Assembly: GCA_964395315.1 (NCBI GenBank)
Contig: CAYNBI010000016.1
Coordinates: 1-48,458 of the forward strand
DNA: 48,458 nt
Reading direction: 5' to 3'
From: CAVORB01 sp964395315
GTDB taxonomy: Bacteria > Pseudomonadota > Gammaproteobacteria > Chromatiales > Chromatiaceae
Numbering within the stretch: the first letter of the stretch is position 1; every line of letters begins with the position of its first letter. The notes beneath the pieces were generated by a model. It was not told where the DNA came from. It made no database searches and worked only from the letters and a program-made list of their open reading frames with translations. A program made the position numbers and the translations under genes. Positions 7,820 to 16,113 of this stretch are shown here, in pieces.

Positions 7820-7870
7820 TATAATCCTCTCTCCCGGGAGGTGGCAATGCGAGTCGTAGAAGGGACTTAG
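7820..7870 (+). promoter_or_regulatory. TATAAT box with possible 7-residue leader ORF
   Basis: A perfect -10 hexamer TATAAT (7820-7825) is followed by GGGAGGTGG (7835-7843) and ATG at 7847, opening a 7-codon frame that stops at 7868-7870. I find no good -35 at the expected distance. It could be a leader peptide or chance. Confidence 0.22.
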
Positions 7871-7961
7871 TGGGGCGTGAGGTGGCTGGCGGCGACCGTC
7901 TGCCGATGGTTCTGGAAGCCCATTAGGTTTCTGATTTATCAGCAATAATCTCTGCTTTCGC

Positions 7962-7990
7962 TTGAAATAATATTGCCAATTGGTGATAAT
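7962..7990 (+). promoter_or_regulatory. Sigma70 promoter for the RND efflux operon
   Basis: TTGAAA (7962-7967), a 17-base spacer, then GATAAT (7985-7990) is the best sigma70 match in the gap. It lies in an AT-rich island about 150 bases before the adaptor gene. The spacer holds the palindrome CCAATTGG, a possible operator. Confidence 0.6.
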
Positions 7991-8148
7991 CCGCGTTTGG
8001 CGCAACCCTGGTCATAAGAGAATTTTATTGGATAAGGGGCGGCATTCGCCGCGCCTGTCTGCGCGGGCAGGGTCCGTCGCGCTTTCCGGGCCCGGTCGGT
8101 GGTTGAGGTCGATCTTTCAACAGGCAAAACCTTCAGGTGGCTATGCCC

Positions 8149-9294
8149 ATGGCAATTCCAGTAAATCGCGGCTTGGTCGCGGCGACCCTGATTTTGGCGG
8201 CCAGCGCCGGCGCCGCCGCGCCGACCGAGAATGAGTTCGTCGTGAAGCAGGCGGAGGGTGCGCCGACGGTGTCGGTGGGTGGTACCGTGATCCCGTACAA
8301 GGAGGTCACCCTGGCCGCGCAACTGCCGGGGCGGGTCAAGTTCCTCGCCGGCATTGAGGGCGATTCCTTCAAGAAGGACGATCTTCTGGTCGCGATCGAC
8401 GATCGCGAGCTCCTCGCCAACCGCCAGGCCCTGATCGCCCAGATGGCGGCCGCGGATGCCACGCTGCGCAATGCTGGAATCCAGTACAGCCGCGAGCTCT
8501 TCGCCCCGCGCTCGCGCACGCCCCCGGGCGGCATGGCAATCCCCAACCTGTTCGATCAGATGTTCACCCGTCCGATGGAAGACTTCATCGGCGAGCGCTC
8601 CCGGGGTGCCGAGCTGTCGGCGGATCTCTACTCGTCCGGCACACAGGTCGAGCAGGCGCGCAGCGCCATGATGCGTTTGCAGGCAGAGCTGCAGGCCCTG
8701 GACTCGAAGCTGCGGGACGCGCGTAGCATCGCCCCCTTCGATGGGGTGATCGTGAAGAAATTCATCGAGGTAGGCGACACGGTGCAGCCCGGTCAGCCGC
8801 TGCTGAACTACGCCGACGTCGAGTACCTCCAGGTGGAGGTCGACGTGCCGGCGCGACTGCGCCCGGGTCTGCGTGAAGGCATGATGATCCACGCCGAGCT
8901 CGACGTGAATCACCGGCGGGTGCCTGTACGCGTAGCCCAAATATTCCCCATGGCCGATCCCCAGCGCCACACGGTAAAGGTCAAGTTCGATCTCCCGGTG
9001 GGTGTGTCCGAGCCGGGCATGTACGCCAAGGTGCTGGTTCCGGACTTCAACGCGCCGGCCCGCGCCAACCCCGTTATCCCCGCGTCGGCCATCCGATACA
9101 ACGGCAGCCTTCCGGGCGTCTACGTGCTGGACGATCAGGGTGGCGCGCAATTACGTCTGATCCGCGTGGGTGAGCCCGTCCCGGGCGGCTTGATCACGGT
9201 TCTCAGCGGCTTGCGTCCGGGCGAGCGCATCCTGGCCGATCCGCCCGCCGGCATAGCCGCGGGCTGGTCGACGCAGTCCGACGCGCAACGCTGA
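8149..9294 (+). CDS. RND efflux system periplasmic adaptor (membrane fusion protein)
   Basis: This subunit bridges the inner-membrane RND pump to an outer-membrane channel. After a signal peptide (about 20 residues, ending near SAGAAA) come the split lipoyl/barrel-sandwich halves (GGTVIPYKEVTLAAQLPGRV and APFDGVIVKKFIEVGDTVQPG), an alpha-helical hairpin between them that contains an unusual insert rich in Pro/Arg/Met (about residues 120-150), then beta-barrel and membrane-proximal domains. Starts at 8137 (GTG), 8143 and 8149 are all in frame; I prefer ATG 8149 because AGGTGG (8135-8140) then has 8-base spacing. It is followed 88 bases later by the pump gene. No outer-membrane factor gene is nearby, so a shared TolC-like channel is implied. 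Confidence 0.9.
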   Translation: MAIPVNRGLVAATLILAASAGAAAPTENEFVVKQAEGAPTVSVGGTVIPYKEVTLAAQLPGRVKFLAGIEGDSFKKDDLLVAIDDRELLANRQALIAQMAAADATLRNAGIQYSRELFAPRSRTPPGGMAIPNLFDQMFTRPMEDFIGERSRGAELSADLYSSGTQVEQARSAMMRLQAELQALDSKLRDARSIAPFDGVIVKKFIEVGDTVQPGQPLLNYADVEYLQVEVDVPARLRPGLREGMMIHAELDVNHRRVPVRVAQIFPMADPQRHTVKVKFDLPVGVSEPGMYAKVLVPDFNAPARANPVIPASAIRYNGSLPGVYVLDDQGGAQLRLIRVGEPVPGGLITVLSGLRPGERILADPPAGIAAGWSTQSDAQR

Positions 9295-9382
9295 TCCGCA
9301 GTATCCGGCGCGCTGGGCCGGTCCGGTCTGGCGCGCCTGTTCCCTTCATCTCGATCCAGGCTGGACTGTTGTAGGTTGAGTC

Positions 9383-12300
9383 ATGAACCAAGACGAGACC
9401 CTGCCCCCTCCCGAGGGGCAGGCGCCCAAGCTTTCGGATGAGAACCTCGGCATCGCCGGGCGCACCGCTAGATTCTTCATCCGCTCCCCCCTCTCCCCTC
9501 TGTTCTATGTGGCCATGCTCCTGATGGGGCTGCTTGGCCTGGTGATGACCCCGCGCCAGGAGGATCCCCAGATCTCCGTGCCCATGATCGACATCATGGT
9601 GCAGTACCCGGGGGCGTCCGCGCAGCAGGTGTCCAGCCTCGCCATGCAGCCGCTGGAACGCATCATGAGCGAGATCCCGGGGGTCAAGCACGTCTATTCC
9701 GCCGCCCAGCGCAATCAGGGCATCGTTACCGTCGAGTTCGACGTGGGCGAGCAGATGGGGCCGTCGCTGGTGAAGGTGAACGACAAGATCGCCTCCAACA
9801 TGGACAAGATCCCGCCCGGGGTCATGCCGCCGCTGGTCAAAACCAAGGGCATCGACGATGTTCCCATCGTCACGCTGACCCTGTGGTCGAAGGACCTCGA
9901 CAACGACGGTCTTCCCGACGTGGACGACGGCCAGCTGCGCCTGCTCGCCCAGGACGTGCTCCAGGGGGTCAAGGAGGTCAAGGACACAGGGAACGCCTTC
10001 ATCGTCGGCGGACGCAGAGAGCAGGTGACGGTGGACGTGTATCCCGAGCGTCTCTCGGGCTACCAGATCAGCCTGGATCAGGTGGCCCAGACCATCCGCA
10101 CCGCCAACGCCGAGACAACCGCGGGCGGCGTCGAGGCCAGCGGCGCGCATTTCTCGGTTACCACCGGGTCCTTCCTGCGCAGCGCCGACGAGATCAGCCG
10201 GCTGGTGGTGGGCACACACCAGGACGTCCCGATCTACGTCTATGACGTGGCGCGGGTAACCTCGGGTCCGGAGGATGCCACGCAACTGGTCGCTTACTAC
10301 ACCGGCCCCGCCGCCGACGAGGGGTTCAAGGCGGACGGCGTGCCGGCCGTCACCATCGCCATCGCCAAGAAGGAGCTCACCAATGGCGTCACGGTCGCCA
10401 ACTCCATCATCGACCGGGTGGAGGAACTCAAGGGTGAGCGCATCCCCAACAACGTCGAGGTCAGCATTACGCGCAACTACGGCGAGACGGCGGACGACAA
10501 GGTCACCGAGCTGATCTTCAAGCTGTTCATCGCCACCGGCTGGGTGTTCCTGCTGGTCTGGGCCGCATTCCGGGCGCTGCGCCCCGCCATCGTGGTCATG
10601 CTGGTCATTCCGGTCGTCCTGCTGATGACCATCTTCACCGCCTGGGTCTGGGGCTACACCATCGACCGGGTCAGCCTGTTCGCATTGATCTTCTCCATCG
10701 GCATCCTGGTGGACGATGCAATCGTCGTGGTGGAGAACATCTACCGGCGCTGGCTGGAGGAGGGTCGGACCGACGACGAGACCGCGGTGGACGCGGTCCG
10801 AGAGGTGGGCAATCCCACGATCCTCGCTACCTTCACGGTCATCGCCGCCCTGCTGCCGATGGGTTTCGTGAGCGGCATGATGGGACCCTACATGGAGCCG
10901 ATTCCCGCCTTGGGCTCAGTGGCGATGTTCATCTCCCTGTTCGCCGCGTTCGTGTTCACGCCCTATCTGGCCATCTCCAAGTGGCTGCGCCCCTCCCTGC
11001 ACTACCTGGAGACGGCCGAGAAACGCGAGCACAAGGAAGCCGAGAAGATCGAGAAGCTGTTTCGCAACATCCTGACCCCACTCATCGAGAGCAAGCGCAA
11101 GCGGACGATTTTCCGCCTGGTTCTGTGGGGCACCTTCCTGTTCACCTGCTCGTTCTTTTACTTCAAGTGGGTGGCGGTGAAGATGCTGCCGCTGGACAAC
11201 AAGCCGGAATTCTCGGTGGTGCTCGACATGCCGGAGGGCACGGCGTTGCCCGTCACCGCGAACCTCGCTCACCGCATTGCCGAAAAGCTGCGGAACCTGC
11301 CCGAGGTGACGGCGATCCAGGTCTATGCCGGGACCGCCAAGCCGTTCGACTTCAACGGCATGGTGCGGCATTACTACCTGCGCTCCGAGCCCTGGCAGGG
11401 CGAGGTGCAGGTTCAGCTCCTGCACAAGTCGAAACGCGACCGCACCAGCCACGACATCGCGGTCGAGGCGCGGGAGATGGTCGAAAAGCTCGTCGAGGGG
11501 ACCGGAGCCAAGATCGCGGTGGTCGAGATGCCGCCTGGCCCGCCCGTTCTCCAGTCCGTCGTGGCCGAGGTCCATGGCCCGACTCCCGAGATCCGGCGCC
11601 AGTTCGCGCGCGACTTGACCGCGTACTTCGAGCAGGCGGAGAGCACCCGTGACGTGGACAATTATCTGCGTGACGCCTACGACTACTGGCGCTTCGACGT
11701 GGATACCGAGAAGTCGGTGCGCCGCGGCATCTCGGTGGACGCCATCAACCGCAACCTGGCCATGGCGCTCGGTGGATCCCGCATTGGGGATGTCAAGAAG
11801 CAGGCCGGCCACGAACCAGTGGAGATCGTGCTGCAGGTTCCGCTCGCGGAGCGCTCCCAGATCGAGCGCCTGGGGGATCTGCCGATTCAGTCCAATGGCG
11901 GCTTCACAGTGCCCCTGCGCGAGCTCGGGCGGTTCCAGCGCGTGCCCGAGGAAGACATCATCTACCGCAAGGATCTGCGGGCGGTCGAGTATGTGGTGGC
12001 AGACGTCGGGGGGCGGCTCGCCGCACCCGTGTACGCCATGTTCCAGATCCAGGATCTCATCGACGCGTCCGACTACAAGGCCCCCGACGGCGTCGTGCCG
12101 CAAGCCCACTGGCTCGGTCCGCCGCCGAGCGACCGCCAGTCCTCCTGGGAGTGGGCTGGCGAGTGGACCGTCACCTACGAGACTTTCCGCGACATGGGGG
12201 CGGCATTCATGGTGGCCCTGGTCCTGATCTACATCCTGGTGGTGTGGGAGTTCGGCAACTTCCGCATCCCCCTGGTGATCATGGCGCCGATCCCTTTGAC

Positions 12301-13414
12301 CCTACTGGGCATCATCCCCGCCCACTTCCTGATGTTCCAGCTCGGCCTCGGGGGCGAGTTCACCGCGACCTCGATGATCGGATGGATCGCGCTCGCCGGC
12401 ATTATCGTCCGCAACTCGATTCTGCTCGTGGACTTCTCCATCCACGAGGTACAGAAGGGTGTTCCGGTGGCGGAGGCCGTGATCCGGTCGTGCAAGACCC
12501 GCACGCGCCCCATCCTGATCACCGCGCTCGCTCTGGTGGCCGGATCGAGCGTCATCTTCACCGACCAGATCTTCCAGGGCATGGCGATCTCCCTCGCCTC
12601 CGGCGTCCTGGTCTCGACGGTGCTGACGCTGATCGTCATTCCTCTGGGCTGCGTGGCGGCCAGCAAGGACCTGTGCGAGGTGGCCGTGGCCACCGCCCAT
12701 CCGGGCGTGAACGTACCCTGCTCGGTCGAAGAGGAGGAAAAGCGGCGGAAGGTTCGAGCCAAACCCGCTGGCAGCCGGCTGATCAAGGCGTGGGGGTTCG
12801 TCGTCGAGGCATTTGTCCTCGTGTTCTACGCGGTCAGGGGCATCTTCCTGTTGCTTTTTGATCTGGTGAAGAACCTGCTCAAGAAGAAGCCCGTTCCGCC
12901 GCCTCCGCAGCGTCCAGGCAGCTCCGGGGCGGGTGGCACCCCATCCGGCGGCGGGGGTGGAGCACCTTCTCCGGGCGCCGGCCCTGCCGGTGAGACCTCA
13001 GCGGCGGCACCCGCATCCGAATCCGCTGCCGGCGTGCAACCGGGTCCGCCGCCTGTCGCCAAGGAACAGGCGGAGACTGCACCGGAAGGGCCGTCGCGAC
13101 CAAGCGCACCGGTTGCACCCGGCCCGGCGGCGGAGGCGGCGGCGCCGGTGCAGCCCCCGGCCGCGAAACCTTCCGCCGCTGTCCCGCAAGCGCCGGAGCA
13201 GGGGGCCACGCCGACGGCCAGCGAGCCGTCGAAGAAGCGGCAGGGGGTTGTCGAGAAGGCGCCGGCACCGAAACAGCGAACCGCTAAGAAGCGTGTCGCG
13301 AAGAAGGCCGGCGCGAAATCCCGCACGGCCAGCGCCGCGATGACGCAGAAAAAGGCGCCGCGGCGTGGTATCCGGCTCAAGGTTGATGGCGGGCGTGGAC
13401 CAAGCTTCGATTGA
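9383..13414 (+). CDS. RND efflux pump permease with an extended C-terminal tail
   Basis: The first 1,090 residues or so form a standard resistance-nodulation-division transporter that uses proton motive force to export substrates. TM1 is near residues 38-56; the TM4 proton-relay motif reads GILVDDAIVVVENIYRR, which is HAE1-like and unlike the metal-exporting CzcA/CusA type. Two features are odd. First, the porter region carries DLDNDGLPDVDD at residues 171-182, which looks like a calcium-binding loop. Second, after the core there is an additional hydrophobic segment (about 1136-1160) and a tail of about 180 residues, first Pro/Gly/Ala-rich, then Lys/Ala/Arg-rich like a histone H1 tail. Total length 1,343 compares with about 1,030-1,080 for the family. 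The frame is open throughout, so the tail is part of the gene. Substrate unknown. Confidence 0.92.
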   Translation: MNQDETLPPPEGQAPKLSDENLGIAGRTARFFIRSPLSPLFYVAMLLMGLLGLVMTPRQEDPQISVPMIDIMVQYPGASAQQVSSLAMQPLERIMSEIPGVKHVYSAAQRNQGIVTVEFDVGEQMGPSLVKVNDKIASNMDKIPPGVMPPLVKTKGIDDVPIVTLTLWSKDLDNDGLPDVDDGQLRLLAQDVLQGVKEVKDTGNAFIVGGRREQVTVDVYPERLSGYQISLDQVAQTIRTANAETTAGGVEASGAHFSVTTGSFLRSADEISRLVVGTHQDVPIYVYDVARVTSGPEDATQLVAYYTGPAADEGFKADGVPAVTIAIAKKELTNGVTVANSIIDRVEELKGERIPNNVEVSITRNYGETADDKVTELIFKLFIATGWVFLLVWAAFRALRPAIVVMLVIPVVLLMTIFTAWVWGYTIDRVSLFALIFSIGILVDDAIVVVENIYRRWLEEGRTDDETAVDAVREVGNPTILATFTVIAALLPMGFVSGMMGPYMEPIPALGSVAMFISLFAAFVFTPYLAISKWLRPSLHYLETAEKREHKEAEKIEKLFRNILTPLIESKRKRTIFRLVLWGTFLFTCSFFYFKWVAVKMLPLDNKPEFSVVLDMPEGTALPVTANLAHRIAEKLRNLPEVTAIQVYAGTAKPFDFNGMVRHYYLRSEPWQGEVQVQLLHKSKRDRTSHDIAVEAREMVEKLVEGTGAKIAVVEMPPGPPVLQSVVAEVHGPTPEIRRQFARDLTAYFEQAESTRDVDNYLRDAYDYWRFDVDTEKSVRRGISVDAINRNLAMALGGSRIGDVKKQAGHEPVEIVLQVPLAERSQIERLGDLPIQSNGGFTVPLRELGRFQRVPEEDIIYRKDLRAVEYVVADVGGRLAAPVYAMFQIQDLIDASDYKAPDGVVPQAHWLGPPPSDRQSSWEWAGEWTVTYETFRDMGAAFMVALVLIYILVVWEFGNFRIPLVIMAPIPLTLLGIIPAHFLMFQLGLGGEFTATSMIGWIALAGIIVRNSILLVDFSIHEVQKGVPVAEAVIRSCKTRTRPILITALALVAGSSVIFTDQIFQGMAISLASGVLVSTVLTLIVIPLGCVAASKDLCEVAVATAHPGVNVPCSVEEEEKRRKVRAKPAGSRLIKAWGFVVEAFVLVFYAVRGIFLLLFDLVKNLLKKKPVPPPPQRPGSSGAGGTPSGGGGGAPSPGAGPAGETSAAAPASESAAGVQPGPPPVAKEQAETAPEGPSRPSAPVAPGPAAEAAAPVQPPAAKPSAAVPQAPEQGATPTASEPSKKRQGVVEKAPAPKQRTAKKRVAKKAGAKSRTASAAMTQKKAPRRGIRLKVDGGRGPSFD

Positions 13415-13570
13415 CGGCGGGGGGCCGGATGTGCGTCGATAGCGGGGCAGATTCGCCAGTCATGGACAAGTGCGGCGGCGTGGGTGATGCGGCGTCAGCG
13501 CAGCGGCAAACCCGAGCGTTCGCCGCTGAGTTGAGCACCGGATTGCCCGACGCGGCACTAAGACATACTT

Positions 13571-14221
13571 ATGAAATTTACGCCATCGTTCGCCCTCGCC
13601 GCACTCGTTTCGTTCGTCGCTGTCGTGCCGATCGCCGAGGCCCGCCAGGATACGGCATACGGTTCCGCCGTCTCGGGGTATCTCTACCAGGACGATGTTG
13701 GCGTACCGGCCCCCTACGAGGTTCCATACGGCAGGCCGGACGGATACGGTCGGTCGAGCGGATACTTCGACGACCGGATCGGCGGGGGCTTGGAATCCCA
13801 GGGACCTGTGGGCTACCGGGATCTGCCCCCGCGGGGCGACTACCCCGAATACGGCATGCCTTGGGATGAAGGGCCTGCGGTTTTTCCGCACTCTCGCCGC
13901 GCAGGAGAAGACATCGCCGCGCATCCGCGGCCATCGGGATATCGGCCGCCTGCGGTTGGCTACCAGGAACGCGCGCCCGCGTATCGTTTTCGCGGCGAAG
14001 AGCAGCTCGGTCCGGTGGGGGTCCCCTGGCGCGGCGGATACCATTTTCGGCCCCTGACAGAGCAGGAACTCGAGCGCGGCGGCTACGCGGGCGGCTGGCG
14101 GTCGGCAGCGCCAGGCCCTGCGAGCGTCGAAGAGCGACCGCCTCTCGGGCTGCCCGCCGACGAGGCCTTCGGTTACGAGCCGGAAAGCTGGTTTCGCCGT
14201 TATTACGGAGACCGCCCGTGA
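13571..14221 (+). CDS. Secreted Tyr/Gly/Pro-rich protein of unknown function
   Basis: I do not recognise this 216-residue protein. A clear Sec signal peptide (about 1-24, ending near AEARQD) is followed by low-complexity sequence very rich in Gly, Tyr, Pro, Arg and acidic residues, with recurring short units such as PYEVPYGRPDGYGR, GYRDLPPRGDYPEYG and GYRPPAVGYQER. No cysteines occur in the mature part. The composition recalls structural envelope proteins, including the Gly/Tyr-rich sulfur-globule proteins of purple sulfur bacteria, but that is a compositional resemblance only. The start ATG at 13571 has no strong ribosome site. It follows the RND pump by 156 bases, and the next gene also encodes a secreted protein. 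Confidence 0.72.
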   Translation: MKFTPSFALAALVSFVAVVPIAEARQDTAYGSAVSGYLYQDDVGVPAPYEVPYGRPDGYGRSSGYFDDRIGGGLESQGPVGYRDLPPRGDYPEYGMPWDEGPAVFPHSRRAGEDIAAHPRPSGYRPPAVGYQERAPAYRFRGEEQLGPVGVPWRGGYHFRPLTEQELERGGYAGGWRSAAPGPASVEERPPLGLPADEAFGYEPESWFRRYYGDRP

Positions 14222-14380
14222 TGGATGGGGTGGCGTGAGACGCGGTTCCGGCCGTTTCGATACAATCCGCTCTCGACACCGGGCGCGACCGGCAAACCGA
14301 AGCTGGCGGCGACGGATCGGGTCTTCGGGCCTATGGAACGAGACGACTTGTGAGCTTCAGTGTGTAGGAGGATGCATGCA

Positions 14381-15187
14381 ATGAGAAAAAGATGGTCTTC
14401 GAGCCTGGCGTCGTTGGTTCTGGCTGTCATCGGCATGAGTTCCGCCAAGGCGGAGCTTGCGGGGCAGGAGTTTTCTGCAGAGATGGTCCAGCGTGGACCC
14501 GAGGGACAGATGTCCTCGGGGAAGATGTACGTGGGCGATGGGCGGATGCGCTCGGAAATGGTTCATCAGGGTCAGCAAGTGGTCCGTATCACCGACGAGA
14601 CGCGGGGCGTCGAGTGGGTGCTGTTCCCGGAACAAAAGAAGTATATGGAGCGCCAACTCGCCGGTCCCGGCGGTCCTCAGCCGGGCATGATGCAATCCGC
14701 CTCCGAGGACCCGTGCGCGGGGGCGCCCGGTCTCACCTGCCGCAAGCTGGGTGAGGAAACGGTGAGCGGTCGCACCGCGGTCAAGTGGGAGATCGTCGCC
14801 GCGCATCAGGGAAAAACCGTGAAGACCACGCAGTGGATCGATAAGGAGCGAGGCGTGCCGCTGCGCCAGGAGCTGCCGAACGATCAGACCACCGAGCTCA
14901 AGCTCGTGGGCGAGGAAACGCTCAACGGGCGTCCGGTCGAGAAGTGGGAGATGGTTGCGACCATGCCGGGCCAGCAGCCGACGCGCACCTTCCAGTGGTT
15001 CGACCCGGAGCTCGAGCTCGCGGTGCGGCAGGAGTTCCCCGGTGGCTTCGTCAGCGAGCTCAAGGAGCTCAATGTGGGCAAGCAGCCCGACCATCTGTTT
15101 ACCATTCCCGCCGGATACGAGCGAATCTCTACGCCTCAGGGGATGCCTGGTGCGCCCGGGGGCGGTGGAATGCCGGGGACCAAATAG
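14381..15187 (+). CDS. Secreted DUF4412-like protein with an internal duplication
   Basis: The 268-residue protein has a Sec signal peptide (1-24, ending SSAKAE) and then beta-rich sequence that recalls LolA/DUF4412-type periplasmic proteins, which wrap or bind lipophilic molecules. Two copies of a module of about 60 residues follow each other: LGEETVSGRTAVKWEIV...TTQWIDKERGVPLRQE and VGEETLNGRPVEKWEMV...TFQWFDPELELAVRQE. A Gly/Pro/Met-rich tail ends the protein. The ATG at 14381 was chosen because AGGAGG (14366-14371) is nine bases upstream; a -10-like TACAAT lies at 14261-14266. The family assignment is tentative and the ligand unknown. Confidence 0.78.
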   Translation: MRKRWSSSLASLVLAVIGMSSAKAELAGQEFSAEMVQRGPEGQMSSGKMYVGDGRMRSEMVHQGQQVVRITDETRGVEWVLFPEQKKYMERQLAGPGGPQPGMMQSASEDPCAGAPGLTCRKLGEETVSGRTAVKWEIVAAHQGKTVKTTQWIDKERGVPLRQELPNDQTTELKLVGEETLNGRPVEKWEMVATMPGQQPTRTFQWFDPELELAVRQEFPGGFVSELKELNVGKQPDHLFTIPAGYERISTPQGMPGAPGGGGMPGTK

Positions 15188-15342
15188 AAACCACTCGGCA
15201 CTGCCCGCCGATCCGTCCCAAGGCTCGGTAACTTTGGCCGGAAGGATTCGCGGCAAGCGCCCCGTGGCGTTGGTTCGGGTCGGCGTGGTTTCCAAGGCGT
15301 CCCCCGGGCCGCGCCACTGATTTCAGCTTTCCTGGATAGCCA

Positions 15343-15975
15343 ATGATTACCATAGTCGGAAGTCTGAAAGGGGGCTCGGGCAAGAGCACCGTTACCTTCA
15401 ACCTGGCAGTCTGGCTCGCGATGGCAGACGTCAATGTCCAATTGGTTGACGCCGATCCGCAAGCGACGTTGACGGATGTCGTGGACGTGCGGTTGGAGGA
15501 GGGCTTCGATCCGCCGTTGCGGGTGGACGACAAATCGGGACTGACCCGCGAGCACTTCAAGGCGGCGGACGAGACCCTGATCGATGTCGGAACCTCCGAC
15601 ATGGACTCCATGCGCCGCGCGCTGCAGGTGTGCGACCGCGTCGTCGTGCCCGTGCCCCCATCCCAGGCGGACATCTGGTCCACGCAGCGTTACATTCACT
15701 TGGTGGAGTCGACGCAGCGGGAGCGCCCTCCCGAGATCCTGGGCTTCATCAACCGTGGGGATACGCATCACGCGGTGCGAGAAACCAACGAGGCCGCCGC
15801 GGCGCTGGTTTCCCTGCCTGGCATCAAGTTCATCAAGCCGCGCCTGTCGCAGCGCACGGTATTTCGGCGCTCCTTCAGCGAGGGCCTCGCAGTGTTCGAG
15901 CTGGATCCGCGCGGCAAGGGGTCGCGCGAGTTCTTTTCTCTGGCCGCAGCGCTCTACCCTACGCTCGTGAGCTGA
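15343..15975 (+). CDS. ParA/MinD-superfamily ATPase
   Basis: This 210-residue soluble ATPase has the deviant Walker A motif with signature lysine, KGGSGKST (residues 9-16), and the DADPQAT motif at about 38-44, which together define the ParA/MinD/Mrp superfamily. It lacks the N-terminal DNA-binding extension of plasmid ParA, so it resembles short orphan ParA-like proteins that position cell structures. There is no parB, parS-like repeat or replication gene nearby, which argues against a chromosome or plasmid partition role. The next gene, 138 bases on, encodes a membrane protein with a long coiled coil and has its own promoter. Working as a pair is inference. Confidence 0.87.
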   Translation: MITIVGSLKGGSGKSTVTFNLAVWLAMADVNVQLVDADPQATLTDVVDVRLEEGFDPPLRVDDKSGLTREHFKAADETLIDVGTSDMDSMRRALQVCDRVVVPVPPSQADIWSTQRYIHLVESTQRERPPEILGFINRGDTHHAVRETNEAAAALVSLPGIKFIKPRLSQRTVFRRSFSEGLAVFELDPRGKGSREFFSLAAALYPTLVS

Positions 15976-16038
15976 GACCCCTGGATTACCTGGTTTCAGT
16001 CTCGGCCGCACGGCTGGTCAGGGGTACTTAATAATAAA

Positions 16039-16072
16039 ATAAACTTGTGTATGACTAAGTTTATGTTAAGAT
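16039..16072 (+). promoter_or_regulatory. AT-rich promoter with 8-bp inverted repeat
   Basis: TTGTGT (16045-16050), a 16-base spacer and TAAGAT (16067-16072) form a plausible sigma70 promoter about 40 bases before the membrane coiled-coil gene. Overlapping it is a perfect inverted repeat, ATAAACTT (16039-16046) and AAGTTTAT (16057-16064), with 10 bases between arms, a typical operator layout. The stretch 16025-16080 is strikingly AT-rich for this genome. Confidence 0.5.
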
Positions 16073-16113
16073 TCCGATATTTCCTCGCGCTCTGATCGCG
16101 GCGGTTTCCAGTC

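Larger units (their letters stand above)
7549..8148. other. 600-bp intergenic regulatory region
   Basis: No convincing long gene lies here. It separates two diverging units, the GTPase operon (minus) and the RND pump operon (plus). The left part is GC-rich and holds two near-identical 16-bp boxes; the right part (about 7920-8030) is AT-rich with a clear promoter, a 12-bp palindrome at 7931-7942 (CTGATTTATCAG) and CCAATTGG at 7976-7983 within the promoter spacer. Confidence 0.6.

Noticed and set aside
7799..8005. 68-codon minus-strand frame in the gap before the RND operon
   Set aside because: No ribosome site, no recognisable fold, overlaps a clear plus-strand promoter.
15343..15975. ParA-like gene as evidence for a plasmid or integrative element
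   Set aside because: No parB, replication, integrase or mobility gene nearby, and the surroundings are housekeeping genes.
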